In this document: piece by piece, positions 20,601 to 28,444 of the stretch
Layout: each line of letters starts with the position of its first letter
Position numbering within the stretch: the stretch's first letter is position 1
From: Leucobacter aridicollis
Lineage (GTDB): Bacteria > Actinomycetota > Actinomycetes > Actinomycetales > Microbacteriaceae
Direction of reading: 5' to 3'
Assembly (NCBI RefSeq): GCF_013409595.1
Contig: NZ_JACCBD010000001.1
Coordinates: 3,509,417-3,573,416 of the forward strand
DNA: 64,000 nucleotides
Notes under the pieces: model-generated
Told to the model about the DNA's origin: nothing
The model's database searches: none
What the model saw: the letters and a program-made list of their open reading frames with translations, nothing else
Translations under genes and position numbers: made by a program

Positions 20601-22092
20601 CAACACCTATGAGGTTGGCGAGTTCACCGTCCAGAAGCAGGTGTCGGGCGCTGAGAACCAGGACGGCGAAGCGATTGACTACGGCGCGTTCCCGGTGACC
20701 GCAGCGTGCACGTTCCTCGGTGAGGAGCTTGAGCTCCCCGTCGCGGAGGCGGAGCTCACCGCGAACGGGACGAAGTGGCTCGTGCCAAACCTGCCCGTCG
20801 GGGCGAAGTGCACCATCACCGAGGTCGATGCGAAGGGCGGCGAGGCCAGCCTGACGCTCAACGGCGATGTCGTTGCGCCGAACGAGGACGGGTCGTGGAC
20901 GATCACCATCACCGATGGCGACACCGCGCTCGATCTGCAGCTCACGAACGTGATGCCCCTCGGCCAGATTGAGGTCGAGAAGCAGCTCGTCGGCGAGGGC
21001 GTCTCTCTCGTGCCTGACGACACCGTGTTCGAGTTCGCCGTAGAGTGCACGTTCGAGGGCGCCAGCGTGTGGGACGACACGCTGCAGCTCACCAAGTCGC
21101 AGGTGCTCGCCGGTGAGAAGCTCACCGTTGAGAACCTGCCCGTCGGTGCCGAATGCGGCGTGACGGAGACCGCGACGGGCGGCGCGTCGGCAGAGCCCGA
21201 GATCACGCCAGAGTCAATCGTCGTCGGAACTGACGAGGGTGCGGCGTTCACGGTCGTCAACACGTTCGATGCGGGCGACCTGCACGTGACCAAGGAGGTC
21301 GTGGGCGACGGCGCTGAGCGCTGGGGTGCTGGCCCGTTCGAGGTGAGCCTCGAGTGCACGTTCAACGACACGGCGATTCCTGTTCCGGACGGCGCCGAGC
21401 GAGAGCTCACCGCGGAGGGTGGATTCGAGGCCGAATACACCGGCCTCCCGGTTGGCGCCAAGTGTGGCCTCACCGAGACCATCACCGGTGGAGCAACCTC
21501 GAGCGAGATCGTGAATGCAGCTGGCGATGTCGTCACCGGCCCGGTCACGATCGGTGACGAGGACGCGCTTGAGCTGCGAGTCGTGAACACCTTCGACGTC
21601 GGCAGCCTGTCGGTGACGAAGCAGATCACCGGTGACGGCGCGAGCCTCGCGGCCGACAAGGTCTTCACCGTCGAGCTCGCCTGCTCGGTCGAGCGCGACG
21701 GCGAGACCGTCGAGATCGAGGTACCCGAAGGGGCTGAGCGCGAGCTCTCGAAGGCCGGCGGGTTGACCGCGACCTACGACGAGCTCCCCGTCGGCGCGGC
21801 CTGTGAGCTGCGCGAGACGAGCACCGGGGGCGCAAGCACGGTGAGCATCACCCCGAACGCCGGCGACGCGACCGTCGGTACCGCGACGGTCGCCGCCGAC
21901 GAGGTCGTCGAACTCACCGTGGTCAACGAGTTCCTGCTTCCGCCAGTGACGCCCGAACCCCCGACCGGCGGGAAGCTGCCGGGCACCGGTGGCGGCCTGC
22001 CAGTGGGCTGGCTGCTCGGTGGCGGCGGGCTTCTGCTCCTCGGCGCGGCTGCCCTGGTGGTGACGCGGGTGCGTCAGCGCGACAACGCCTAG
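14671..22092 (+). CDS. Giant LPxTG-anchored multidomain surface protein (2473 aa)
   Basis: A secreted wall-anchored protein. A signal peptide (about 1-42, cleavage near AALAA) is followed by a long chain of roughly eight DUF11-like or adhesin-like beta modules of about 150-250 residues, several opening with a V/L-x-V-x-K type strand (for example VEKSYNP, VTVSLTKGW, VAVEKTPVG). The last part (about 1881-2425) holds five DUF5979-type repeats, each with two cysteines. The tail has LPGTG (2436-2440), a membrane helix and RVRQRDNA, a sorting signal. The start is uncertain: a GTG at 14683 has GGGGAC before it, while the ATG at 14671 lacks a clear ribosome site. Likely an adhesin or S-layer-like stalk; the ligand is unknown. 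Confidence 0.9.
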   Translation: MGTTVGRFREAKRAGLRGVALAIGAALTLGMAVTAPQAALAAETTSVLDIKKTASATELKPGETMEYRIEVGCSSITDLGCRDAVLSDLIPAEFEIIPGSVAVSNVAANPPVVEGNQVSVTFTEDLGDGSIGLVDNTDGVITIQVKLREDLPHEDPAKPIVNTATLDADNAEKVSDNATVTPVVDLNLRTDVEKSYNPAAGQAKPGQKTQLTVNGTNTSNAGVESLSLTDPTDPTASPNPFDLLEITAMETLTFPEGATDTATVEYFIDGEWVPFELKSSDMPHAPPSADAKGVRVTFHAADGSKIPANAGGGFVLTLEQREGVTELTETTVVHNTVESEVTLGENTANAGNDADYTIATENLSVGATKEFDTDELLAGESTGVTISGTNTSLVDLETLTIREPAAGVFGEVDGTKMLEFTGFTSNVQFPSAATGGELTVDYVATDGSTKSVTLSLTDGQPFPELPADFASLNYFEVTFTSPAPGSITAGGSSEIKFDVVATEDSEPKAQLVNEIAVSGTNEHGEATDNADDTLTFAEQHLELETVKKVNPGEMWGYKGETATVQLPTTLKKPESNANAQHIVVTDPALTDPSDPNSAPKPSSFWDSFQPKQITKTDVPAGATLTIRYYDTVDGEWKVLEGAENVVGATSFSMTIPEELRDHIGGLQFDFANEDPGFEPGNTVQPNFTSELKEGLPPVDAPGGQHEIVENCSASAATGGVGVEPGVSPESCNELQINNPIIGVHDLLEKRWIAPEDQILPSRSGEHATSRLYWSTGGRTGVDQMVISDTRLAPGSSFAPAAGPADLIEKSVYNAFNLVKIKAITPELDPSLQWDQVTDVQLWNASTGAWTTIAAAAGKLPFKGAVPELALTPAEQISTTAVRLLFAENPEAREASNDPLAPAVGSGVAKTNSASPGAEGVRSLDLEWELRDAKRSPAGVPVLGTEDFNTETPGDVNNIASGTSVDGDGTVLGHDDDGDTISIIDRPVTVSLTKGWTGGPLGVPPTDVPQDQYPTSRVALAATNTSVTQLEQLDIIEPGPGGANPFDVFNLHKIVFVPNNVAGADWDKTLVILTDAAGNETSYAPSAAVALSDTEAGRELLANTVKVRLHNEGKADLEGNTNSIESGAKASLVLDLQLRKTHRDGGAPVTTVDSPVKNGATALACDLCGVPNAPAGSHAEADDDAQIKLDTFEIDVQTTKRFTPDNQLVEFLPGEPEYDAEEWDAIQMDLTARPTGTGRVDKLVVTDSGENRVDGEPSAKSFWNAFRFEGFTNDTLTVPARITHVQAEVLYGDYSVETGNKLNFAANGDGWVTGSDAPVAVVDGKIADAGATLLASIDASQYDGIRGIRLTYTTLAADGTRLAFENPANPEVKISLDVKRRAYLVSDPSEPVPNSGASFSAPGEDVRQPGGLFHNTVDADTESFVKKSGGSDPMLTAHDDATARVTYLSEGIEVAVEKTPVGAQRPGEVIPFKLKTTNTSKRSTSQDENEEHGILDPHIIDHFPVVDGKPQLIFDPDMDPEKYFDFELTNPLNPTGTKLMPVDPAKIKVTFLDDTYENAAEPGAEIFGVRFDFPKGTVLYPEEAYTITVNMMFRPGMIAGSENAVTNKFAVVSPEQNFNSCNFSTEHESKECWADTEVYPTESGALRGKKYVRANDTELGIADVPNPTAGRECLPQFAEDYSFSNCVPVTKPLGKETWREELQNTGTLPMDTVVTIDSLPKVDDQGALVLLPRKSEWQPAWIGNTAIVTDTSADGQAYRDDVTPVQYYSSSEDAACIADLKPSEAVQCGDFWQPLTADVDPATVMHVKTVFDFTAKPLAPGERLAYTFETRTPAQSPKMTADTVAWNSIAVGGQTIGSDGRKSSVLPTEGIRVGVSLATGPLSVEKLVTGPGAEFAPDEFQVEVLCTVPAREGASAVALDPITLTVPAGEVVTLEEQLLWGAECELRDVEGANGETSSEATKVTVGTDGATPVLASLTNTYEVGEFTVQKQVSGAENQDGEAIDYGAFPVTAACTFLGEELELPVAEAELTANGTKWLVPNLPVGAKCTITEVDAKGGEASLTLNGDVVAPNEDGSWTITITDGDTALDLQLTNVMPLGQIEVEKQLVGEGVSLVPDDTVFEFAVECTFEGASVWDDTLQLTKSQVLAGEKLTVENLPVGAECGVTETATGGASAEPEITPESIVVGTDEGAAFTVVNTFDAGDLHVTKEVVGDGAERWGAGPFEVSLECTFNDTAIPVPDGAERELTAEGGFEAEYTGLPVGAKCGLTETITGGATSSEIVNAAGDVVTGPVTIGDEDALELRVVNTFDVGSLSVTKQITGDGASLAADKVFTVELACSVERDGETVEIEVPEGAERELSKAGGLTATYDELPVGAACELRETSTGGASTVSITPNAGDATVGTATVAADEVVELTVVNEFLLPPVTPEPPTGGKLPGTGGGLPVGWLLGGGGLLLLGAAALVVTRVRQRDNA
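20311..21940 (+). repeat. Five tandem DUF5979-type domains with paired cysteines
   Basis: Repeat units start near 20311, 20620, 20964, 21277 and 21604 (102-115 residues each). Each opens with a V-x-K-x-V/L-x-G strand (VEKLVTG, VQKQVSG, VEKQLVG, VTKEVVG, VTKQITG). Each has one Cys in an early strand (for example LECTF) and a second in a VGA-x-C turn (for example LPVGAKC), then a TETxTGG-like stretch and a VVNTF-like end. The even spacing of Cys suggests one disulfide per domain. Confidence 0.85.
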
Positions 22093-22127
22093 CGGCTAGC
22101 GAGGGGCCCGGTCACGGGTCCGCACGA

Positions 22128-22162
22128 GATAGCGGGTGAGAACACTGTTCTCACCCGCTATC
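22128..22162. terminator. Hairpin after the first giant surface gene
   Basis: GATAGCGGGTGAGAAC pairs perfectly with GTTCTCACCCGCTATC around a 3-nt ACT centre, 36 bases after the stop codon. There is no U-tract, so termination is inferred from position and stability. Confidence 0.6.
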
Positions 22163-22427
22163 GCCGTCTCTGCGGTCGATAGGCCGCGCTGTAGCGCGCG
22201 CGAACGCGCACGCCAGGGCGGGTGAATGCGGGGTAACTTCGCCGTCGGTGAACGCCGCCCCCTCAATTCGCGCTCGTGCGCGGTGGCCCGATAGGATCTC
22301 CAACGGGGGATTCAGACCTGTATTGGGCAGGTTGGAACCAATTTCTGGGGCCGCTGTCGTGGCCCTTACGCAGGGACGCGTGTATGTATTGCGCGTCCCT
22401 CTGTTTTGTTTCTGGGGGGAAGCGACG
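22163..22427 (+). promoter_or_regulatory. Promoter and structured RNA leader of the second giant surface gene
   Basis: A TAGGAT -10-like element lies at 22292-22297, suggesting a transcript start near 22303 and a leader of about 125 bases. The leader can form three successive hairpins: ACCTG/CAGGT (22316-22332), GGGCC/GGCCC (22348-22365) and AGGGACGCG/CGCGTCCCT (22372-22400). The last is followed at once by CTGTTTTGTTT, the shape of an intrinsic terminator, only 16 bases before the ribosome site GGGGGGAAG. Such placement suggests attenuation or a riboswitch-like control. I do not recognise a known riboswitch class. The stretch 22163-22290 shows no gene. Confidence 0.5.
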
Positions 22428-25400
22428 ATGTCTGAGTACATCGCGCCGCGTTCGCGCGCGCGCATTTTCATCAATTGGTTAGCGGGGGCGCTCGTCGCGT
22501 TGCTCGTCGTCGGTGGCTTTAGTGCACCGGCGATGGCCGCGGGCGGCAAGGTCACCGTCTTCCCGGCGAGTTCGAACGGGCAAGACCACAACGGCGTGCC
22601 GGTGATGCCTGGTGGCGACACCTTCAACTTCCAACTCGGCTACGGCTCGATGGATGATGGGGCCGTCTCGATCATCACGCTGCCTGAGGGAGTCACGATT
22701 CCCGCTGAGGCGCTCGTGGTTCCCGCGGGGAACACGGCGGTGAAGTCGCTTGAGATGAACTCGGCAGGGCAGCTGGTCATCACGTTCGCCCCCGAGTTCC
22801 CGAGCGACGTGAACCAGGGCGTGCTCGATCTGAAGTTCACTGTTGAGAAGGTCGAGCACTCCGACGTGCGCGAGTTGAACTGGGACGTCGACGGCGTTCC
22901 GACCTCGCAGACGATCATTGTGACGAAGCCCGGTGATAGGCCGAGCTCGACGAACGATAGCGCTGATAAAAGCGTCCAAAACACGAACATTAAGCACACC
23001 ATCGTCGACGGCAAGGTCGTCATCGACGAGAGCGTACTCGGAACGAAGATTCCCTACACCGTCACGGTCAAGAGCAAGCAGGCTCGCGACGTTGTGCTGA
23101 CCGACACGCTCGGAAAGCACCTCGCCCTCGTTGAGGGTTCGCTCAAGGGCTCGAAGGTCGTGCGTGACGAGAACGATCTCAACCCGATCACCACCCCGCT
23201 CGAGGCGCTTCCCAACATCTCCGGCGAGAGCTTCACTCACAAGTTCCCGGCTGAGGCCAACTCGATCTACACCTTCACCTACGAGGCGACCATCGCTGAT
23301 GCTGCGGCGCTCAACGCTGTGCGCGAAGAGCTCCAGGCTGCATACGACGAGGCTGCCAAGAAGGAAAATGGCGGCGGGTACGCGGTCACCTTGAACAACA
23401 ACGTCTCGGTCGCGGGCGAGGAGAAGAGCGCGGGCATCACTATTCAGGGAAAGGTCGACCCCGCCCCGAGCCCCGAAGCTAAGAACCCGTTCACGAAGTC
23501 CGTGAACCAGAGCGACGTTGCGCTCACCGACGAGCTCGTCGGCGGCGCGAAGCTCGACGAGCCAATCAAGCTGGACTACACGCTCGGCGCAGATCTCACG
23601 GTCTTCGAAGAGTTCGAGCAGAACCCCACGCACAAGCTCGCGCAGAACGTCGTCATCAGTGACGACCTGCACGCTCCAGCAGTGTGGACCGGCAGCGCGC
23701 CGGTCCTCACCGACGCCGCCGGCACCGCCATCCCGCTCAAGGAGGCGACCGGCCTGACCGGCGCTATCGAGACGGCGATCGCCGCGGACGAGTACGTGAA
23801 CACGTACCTCTTTGACGGCCAGCGGCTCTACGTCAACATCGGTAAGGACGTCACGAAGAAGTACACCATCAAGGTCGCGGCGGAGCTTCCTGAGCTACCG
23901 CCAGAGGCGGCCGAGCAGACGCAGTACGTTCTGAAGTTCCGCGCCGACAACGAGGCGAAGTTCATCTACGGCGGCAACAAGCCGGTCACCAAGTGGGCGA
24001 CGACGGTCATCACGACGCCCAAGGACCTCGACGGCGCGGTGATCGACGACAAGGACAAGTTCAAGAAGTCCGCGACCGGCGGCACGCTGACCGCTGTCGC
24101 TGGCACTTCTGTCGAGGTCCCCTACCAGTTCAAGGTCGGCGCCGGTGTGGGCAACGCGCTCAACTCTCGCATCATCGACGCTGTAGATCACAGCATCTTC
24201 AATGTGACCGAAGAGACGCTGCCGCAGATCAAAGCTTCAATTACCGGTAAGTATTCCGGGAAGCCGTTGAATGGCGACGCCTTCACGCTTGTGCTCGACA
24301 AGGATGACAAGCTCGTTATTTCCCCGAACGCCGAGTTTGCGTCACAGGCCGGAGCCGCTAACGAGAAGCTCACCGAGGCCTGGGAGATCGAGTTCAAGCT
24401 CCCCACCCACGTGCTGAAGGGCAAGCAGACGCTCGACATTAAGAACGCTGCGAGCTACGAAGGAACGGACCTCGAGTACACCTTCACGTCCAGCTCGCAG
24501 ACCAAGGCGACGAGCTTTGGTAACGAGATGGAGGTTCAGAAGCGGGTCTACGACGCGAAGAACGACGCCTTCACCACAAACCTGCGCGCAGAAACCGATG
24601 AGAGTGGCAAGCTGCTCAAGGACACGTTTGTGTACCGCGTTGAGCTCATGCCGCACGGCACCTTCTCAAACATGGTCGAGCCCGTCACCGATGTGCTCCC
24701 TGAGGGTGTGGAGTTCGTTGGCTTCGTAGCGCCCGGGGATGTGAAGGGTGACAACGTCGACTCGAACCCGAGCTACAGCGTGCCTGGCTCGAACCTCACT
24801 GCGAACTACGATGCCACGGCCAACACCGTGACGCTCGAGAAGGGCAGGCTTGAGAGCGGCAAGACGGTGAGCCTGTTCTTCAAGGTCAAGCTCGTTGACG
24901 CCAAGGAGAACGTCGGCGTCACGAACCTCATCGGCACGTCCGGCGCGACGATCACCCCGACGAACGACTACCCGCTGAGCCTGCTGAAGCGCGACAGCGC
25001 AGACGCCACCAAGCTCATCACCGACAAGAGTGCGGTCTTCTCCGTTCTCGCGGCCGACAAGCAGACCGTCGTGCTGACCGACCTTCGGGTTGAGAACGGC
25101 AAGATCGTCACCGCAACTGGTGGCACCCCCGTCGTGAAGCAGCCCGGAACCTACTGGCTGCGCGAGGACGTTGCGCCTGGCGGCTACAAGAAGTCGGACG
25201 AGCTGCTGGAAATCGGGTTCAAGGCCGACGACAGCGCGAAGGAGGTCGTGCTCTTCAACGACCGCCAGAACTACGCGATCGGCGACTTCACCTGGATCGA
25301 CACCAACCGTGACGGTATTCAGGACACGGGCGAGCCCGTGCTCCCCGGCGTGACCGTCGAGCTCATCAAGGACGGCGAGGTCATCGCGACGACGAAGACC

Positions 25401-28289
25401 AACGCCGACGGTCGCTACCTCTTCGACGAGCTGCCTGCGGGTGAGTACCACGTGAAGTTCACGCTGACGGAGGAACAGCAGAAGCTGTACACCTTCACGA
25501 CGCAGAACACGGGCAAGGACGGTGCTGTCGACTCCGATGCGGATCGCGAGACCGGCCTCACCACGAAGATCGTGCTCGGCGACTCGAACACGAACCTCAC
25601 CAAGAGCTACGATCACGGCAAGGTGAAGGCGACCGAGGGCATCGACCCGACGTGGGACGCCGGCGTCGTGCTGAAGAGCTACGCGATCGGCGACTTTACC
25701 TGGATCGATGAGAACAACAACGGCGTGCAGGACGAGGGCGAGGAGATCCTCCCAGGCGTGACCGTTGAGCTCATCAAGGACGGCAAGGTCATCGATTCGA
25801 CCGTCACCGACAAGAACGGCCTGTACCGTTTCGACGACCTGCCTGCCGGCGAGTACCAGGTGAAGTTCACCCTCACTGAGGAGCAGCAGAAGGAATTCCG
25901 CTTCACCGAGCAGACCGCTGGATCGGACGACGCGCTCGATTCGAACGCGAACCCCGAGACCGGGCTCACCACGACGATCGTGCTCGGCGACTCGAACACG
26001 AACCTCACCAAGGATCCTGCGTTCGGCGAGCTGAAGGCCACCGAGGGCATCGACCCCACCTGGGATGCGGGCGTGATTCGCAAGACCTACGCGATCGGTG
26101 ACTTCACCTGGATCGACGCGAACCGCGACGGGATCCAGGACGCCGACGAGGAGATCCTCGCTGGCGTGACAGTCGAGCTCATCAAGGACGGCAAGGTCAT
26201 CTCGGAGACCACGACGGACGACGCGGGCCGGTACATGTTCGACCGCCTGCCTGCCGGCGAGTACGAGGTAAAGTTCACCCTCACTCCTGAACAGCAGAAG
26301 CGCTACGTCTTCACCAGCCAGCTTGTTGGCGAGGACGGAACCGTCGATTCGAACGCCGACCCGAAGACCGGGCTGACGTCGAAGATCGTCCTGGGGGATA
26401 GCAACGAGCACCTCACCAAGGATTATGCGTTCGGCACCGTCGAGGCCACCGAGGGTGTTGACCCGACGTGGGACGCCGGTGTGGTGCTGAAGACCTACGC
26501 GATCGGCGATTACACGTGGATCGATGCGAACCGCGACGGTATTCAGGACGCTGACGAGGAGATCCTCGCTGGTGTGACCGTTGAGCTCATCAAGGACGGG
26601 GACGTCGTCAAGACGACCACGACCAATGCGAGCGGCCACTACATGTTCGATGAGATCTTGGCTGGCGAGTACGAGCTGAAGTTCACGCTCACTCCCGAGC
26701 AGCAGAAGATCTACACGTTCACGAAGCAGACCGCGGGCTCCAATGATGCGCGCGACTCAAACGCTGACAGGACGACCGGTCTCACCGCGAAGGTTGTGCT
26801 CGGCGATTCGAACACGAACCTGACGAAGGACTACAAGACCGCTGCCGTCAAGGCCACCGAGGGCATCGACCCGACGTGGGACGCCGGCGTGGTGCTGAAG
26901 ACCTACGCGATCGGCGATTACACGTGGATCGACGCGAACCGCGACGGGATCCAGGACGCTGACGAGGAGATCCTCGCTGGCGTGACCGTCGAGCTCATCA
27001 AGGACGGGGACGTCGTCAAGACGACCACGACCGACGAAAACGGCCGCTATGTCTTCGATGGCCTCAACGCTGGCGAGTACCAGGTGAAGTTCACGCTCAC
27101 TCCCGAGCAGCAGAAGATCTACACCTTCACCGACCTCGCGGCCGGCGAGGACGACGGGGTGGACTCGAACGCTGACCGCGCGACGGGCCTCACGACAACG
27201 ATCGTGCTCGGCGACGACAACGCGAACCTCACGAAGAAGTACGACTACGCAGAGCTCGAAGCGACAGAAGGCATCGATCCCACCTGGGACGCCGGCGTCG
27301 TGTTGAAGACCTACGCGATCGGTGACTTTACGTGGATCGATGCGAACCGCGACGGGATCCAGGACGCTGACGAGGAGATCCTCGCGGGCGTGACCGTTGA
27401 GCTCATCAAGGACGGGGAAGTCGTCAAGACGACCACGACCGACGAGACCGGACACTACATGTTCGACAACCTCAACGCTGGTGAGTACGAGGTGAAGTTC
27501 ACGCTGACCGACGAGCAGAAGAAGGTCTACACCTTCACGAGCCACGTGATCGGTGAGAACGGCGCCGTCGACTCGAACGCCGATCGGAAGACCGGCCTCA
27601 CGACGAAGATCGTGCTCGACGACTCGAACCCGCGCCTGACGAAGGACTACCCCTTCGGCACTGTCGAGGCGACCGAGGGCATCGACCCGACGTGGGACGC
27701 CGGCGTGGTTGTGAAGACCTACGCCGTTGGCGACGTGGTCTGGATCGACGCGAACAAGAACGGCGTCCAGGACGGCTCCGAGAAGGTGCTTCCTGGCGTC
27801 ACCGTAGAGCTCTTCCAGGACGGGGAAGTCATCGCGACGACCACGACCGACAAGAACGGCCGCTACAAGTTCGACGATCTGAACGCTGGCGAGTACCAGG
27901 TGAAGTTCACGCTCACCAAGGAACAGCAGAAGATCTACAAGTTCACGAAGCAGACTGTCGGCTCGAATGGCGCTGTGGACTCGAACGCTCACCCCGAGAC
28001 TGGCTTCACTGCCACGATCGTGCTCGGCGACAACAACTCGGATCTTACGACCGAGTACGAGTTCGGCGAGGTCAACGCCACCGAGGGCATCGACCCGACC
28101 TGGGATGCTGGCGTCGTCGTGATCGACATCCCCGCGACCGAGATTCCGGGCGCTGAGAACCCCGGCACCCCGGGCGTGAACGAGCTGCCGCACACCGGCG
28201 GCCCGCTCCCGCTCCTCGTCGGCGGACTCGCGTCGCTGCTGCTGCTCGCTGGTGCTTCGCTCATGGTCTGGCGCCGCCGGACCGCGTAA
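22428..28289 (+). CDS. Giant LPxTG-anchored SdrD-B-repeat surface protein (1953 aa)
   Basis: The start at 22428 follows GGGGGGAAG; the frame runs further upstream but without a ribosome site. A signal peptide (1 to about 38, APAMAA) leads to an N-terminal adhesin-like region (about 40-845), one SpaA/CnaB-like domain (848-948), and seven tandem SdrD B-type repeats (949-1900), each exactly 136 residues. Every repeat carries a Ca2+-loop-like DxNxDGxQD motif (DANRDGIQD and variants; the second and last read NNNG and NKNG). The C-terminus has LPHTG (1920-1924), a helix and WRRRTA. Reading the whole chain I found no cysteine. Probably a long, calcium-stiffened cell-wall adhesin; the partner is unknown. 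Confidence 0.92.
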   Translation: MSEYIAPRSRARIFINWLAGALVALLVVGGFSAPAMAAGGKVTVFPASSNGQDHNGVPVMPGGDTFNFQLGYGSMDDGAVSIITLPEGVTIPAEALVVPAGNTAVKSLEMNSAGQLVITFAPEFPSDVNQGVLDLKFTVEKVEHSDVRELNWDVDGVPTSQTIIVTKPGDRPSSTNDSADKSVQNTNIKHTIVDGKVVIDESVLGTKIPYTVTVKSKQARDVVLTDTLGKHLALVEGSLKGSKVVRDENDLNPITTPLEALPNISGESFTHKFPAEANSIYTFTYEATIADAAALNAVREELQAAYDEAAKKENGGGYAVTLNNNVSVAGEEKSAGITIQGKVDPAPSPEAKNPFTKSVNQSDVALTDELVGGAKLDEPIKLDYTLGADLTVFEEFEQNPTHKLAQNVVISDDLHAPAVWTGSAPVLTDAAGTAIPLKEATGLTGAIETAIAADEYVNTYLFDGQRLYVNIGKDVTKKYTIKVAAELPELPPEAAEQTQYVLKFRADNEAKFIYGGNKPVTKWATTVITTPKDLDGAVIDDKDKFKKSATGGTLTAVAGTSVEVPYQFKVGAGVGNALNSRIIDAVDHSIFNVTEETLPQIKASITGKYSGKPLNGDAFTLVLDKDDKLVISPNAEFASQAGAANEKLTEAWEIEFKLPTHVLKGKQTLDIKNAASYEGTDLEYTFTSSSQTKATSFGNEMEVQKRVYDAKNDAFTTNLRAETDESGKLLKDTFVYRVELMPHGTFSNMVEPVTDVLPEGVEFVGFVAPGDVKGDNVDSNPSYSVPGSNLTANYDATANTVTLEKGRLESGKTVSLFFKVKLVDAKENVGVTNLIGTSGATITPTNDYPLSLLKRDSADATKLITDKSAVFSVLAADKQTVVLTDLRVENGKIVTATGGTPVVKQPGTYWLREDVAPGGYKKSDELLEIGFKADDSAKEVVLFNDRQNYAIGDFTWIDTNRDGIQDTGEPVLPGVTVELIKDGEVIATTKTNADGRYLFDELPAGEYHVKFTLTEEQQKLYTFTTQNTGKDGAVDSDADRETGLTTKIVLGDSNTNLTKSYDHGKVKATEGIDPTWDAGVVLKSYAIGDFTWIDENNNGVQDEGEEILPGVTVELIKDGKVIDSTVTDKNGLYRFDDLPAGEYQVKFTLTEEQQKEFRFTEQTAGSDDALDSNANPETGLTTTIVLGDSNTNLTKDPAFGELKATEGIDPTWDAGVIRKTYAIGDFTWIDANRDGIQDADEEILAGVTVELIKDGKVISETTTDDAGRYMFDRLPAGEYEVKFTLTPEQQKRYVFTSQLVGEDGTVDSNADPKTGLTSKIVLGDSNEHLTKDYAFGTVEATEGVDPTWDAGVVLKTYAIGDYTWIDANRDGIQDADEEILAGVTVELIKDGDVVKTTTTNASGHYMFDEILAGEYELKFTLTPEQQKIYTFTKQTAGSNDARDSNADRTTGLTAKVVLGDSNTNLTKDYKTAAVKATEGIDPTWDAGVVLKTYAIGDYTWIDANRDGIQDADEEILAGVTVELIKDGDVVKTTTTDENGRYVFDGLNAGEYQVKFTLTPEQQKIYTFTDLAAGEDDGVDSNADRATGLTTTIVLGDDNANLTKKYDYAELEATEGIDPTWDAGVVLKTYAIGDFTWIDANRDGIQDADEEILAGVTVELIKDGEVVKTTTTDETGHYMFDNLNAGEYEVKFTLTDEQKKVYTFTSHVIGENGAVDSNADRKTGLTTKIVLDDSNPRLTKDYPFGTVEATEGIDPTWDAGVVVKTYAVGDVVWIDANKNGVQDGSEKVLPGVTVELFQDGEVIATTTTDKNGRYKFDDLNAGEYQVKFTLTKEQQKIYKFTKQTVGSNGAVDSNAHPETGFTATIVLGDNNSDLTTEYEFGEVNATEGIDPTWDAGVVVIDIPATEIPGAENPGTPGVNELPHTGGPLPLLVGGLASLLLLAGASLMVWRRRTA
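25272..28127 (+). repeat. Seven in-register 408-bp tandem repeats
   Basis: Repeat starts (TAC codon of the YA[IV]GD motif) lie at 25272, 25680, 26088, 26496, 26904, 27312 and 27720, each exactly 408 bases (136 codons) after the last, with no indel. Units 3 to 6 are the most alike and units 1, 2 and 7 diverge more. Shared landmarks are WID-x-N, LPGVTVELIKDG or LAGVTVELIKDG, AGEY-x-[VL]KFTLT, DSNAD, TGLT, and ATEGIDPTWDAGVV. Confidence 0.95.
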
Positions 28290-28311
28290 TCACCTAGCGC
28301 GCTGCGCTGCA

Positions 28312-28349
28312 GAAGGGCCCAGCCCGGCACATGCCGGGCTGGGCCCTTC
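28312..28349 (+). terminator. Intrinsic terminator of the second giant surface gene
   Basis: GAAGGGCCCAGCCCGGCA pairs with TGCCGGGCTGGGCCCTTC around CA, followed by GCCGTTTT. It begins 23 bases after the stop codon. Confidence 0.88.
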
Positions 28350-28444
28350 GCCGTTTTGGATGGAGGATGCGGGTGGCGTGAGCCGTGGGCCGGCCAGGTT
28401 GCTGGCTGGCGCTCCTTGTCGGACGCGGGGAATAGTGTGGGGGC

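Noticed and set aside
22248..22427. Extending the second giant gene to an upstream ATG
   Set aside because: The extra 60 residues have no ribosome site, cross the structured leader, and would bury the signal peptide.
24666..26639. Long minus-strand frame opposite the SdrD-type repeats
   Set aside because: It merely reflects the repeat's codon bias on the other strand; no domain, ribosome site or signal.
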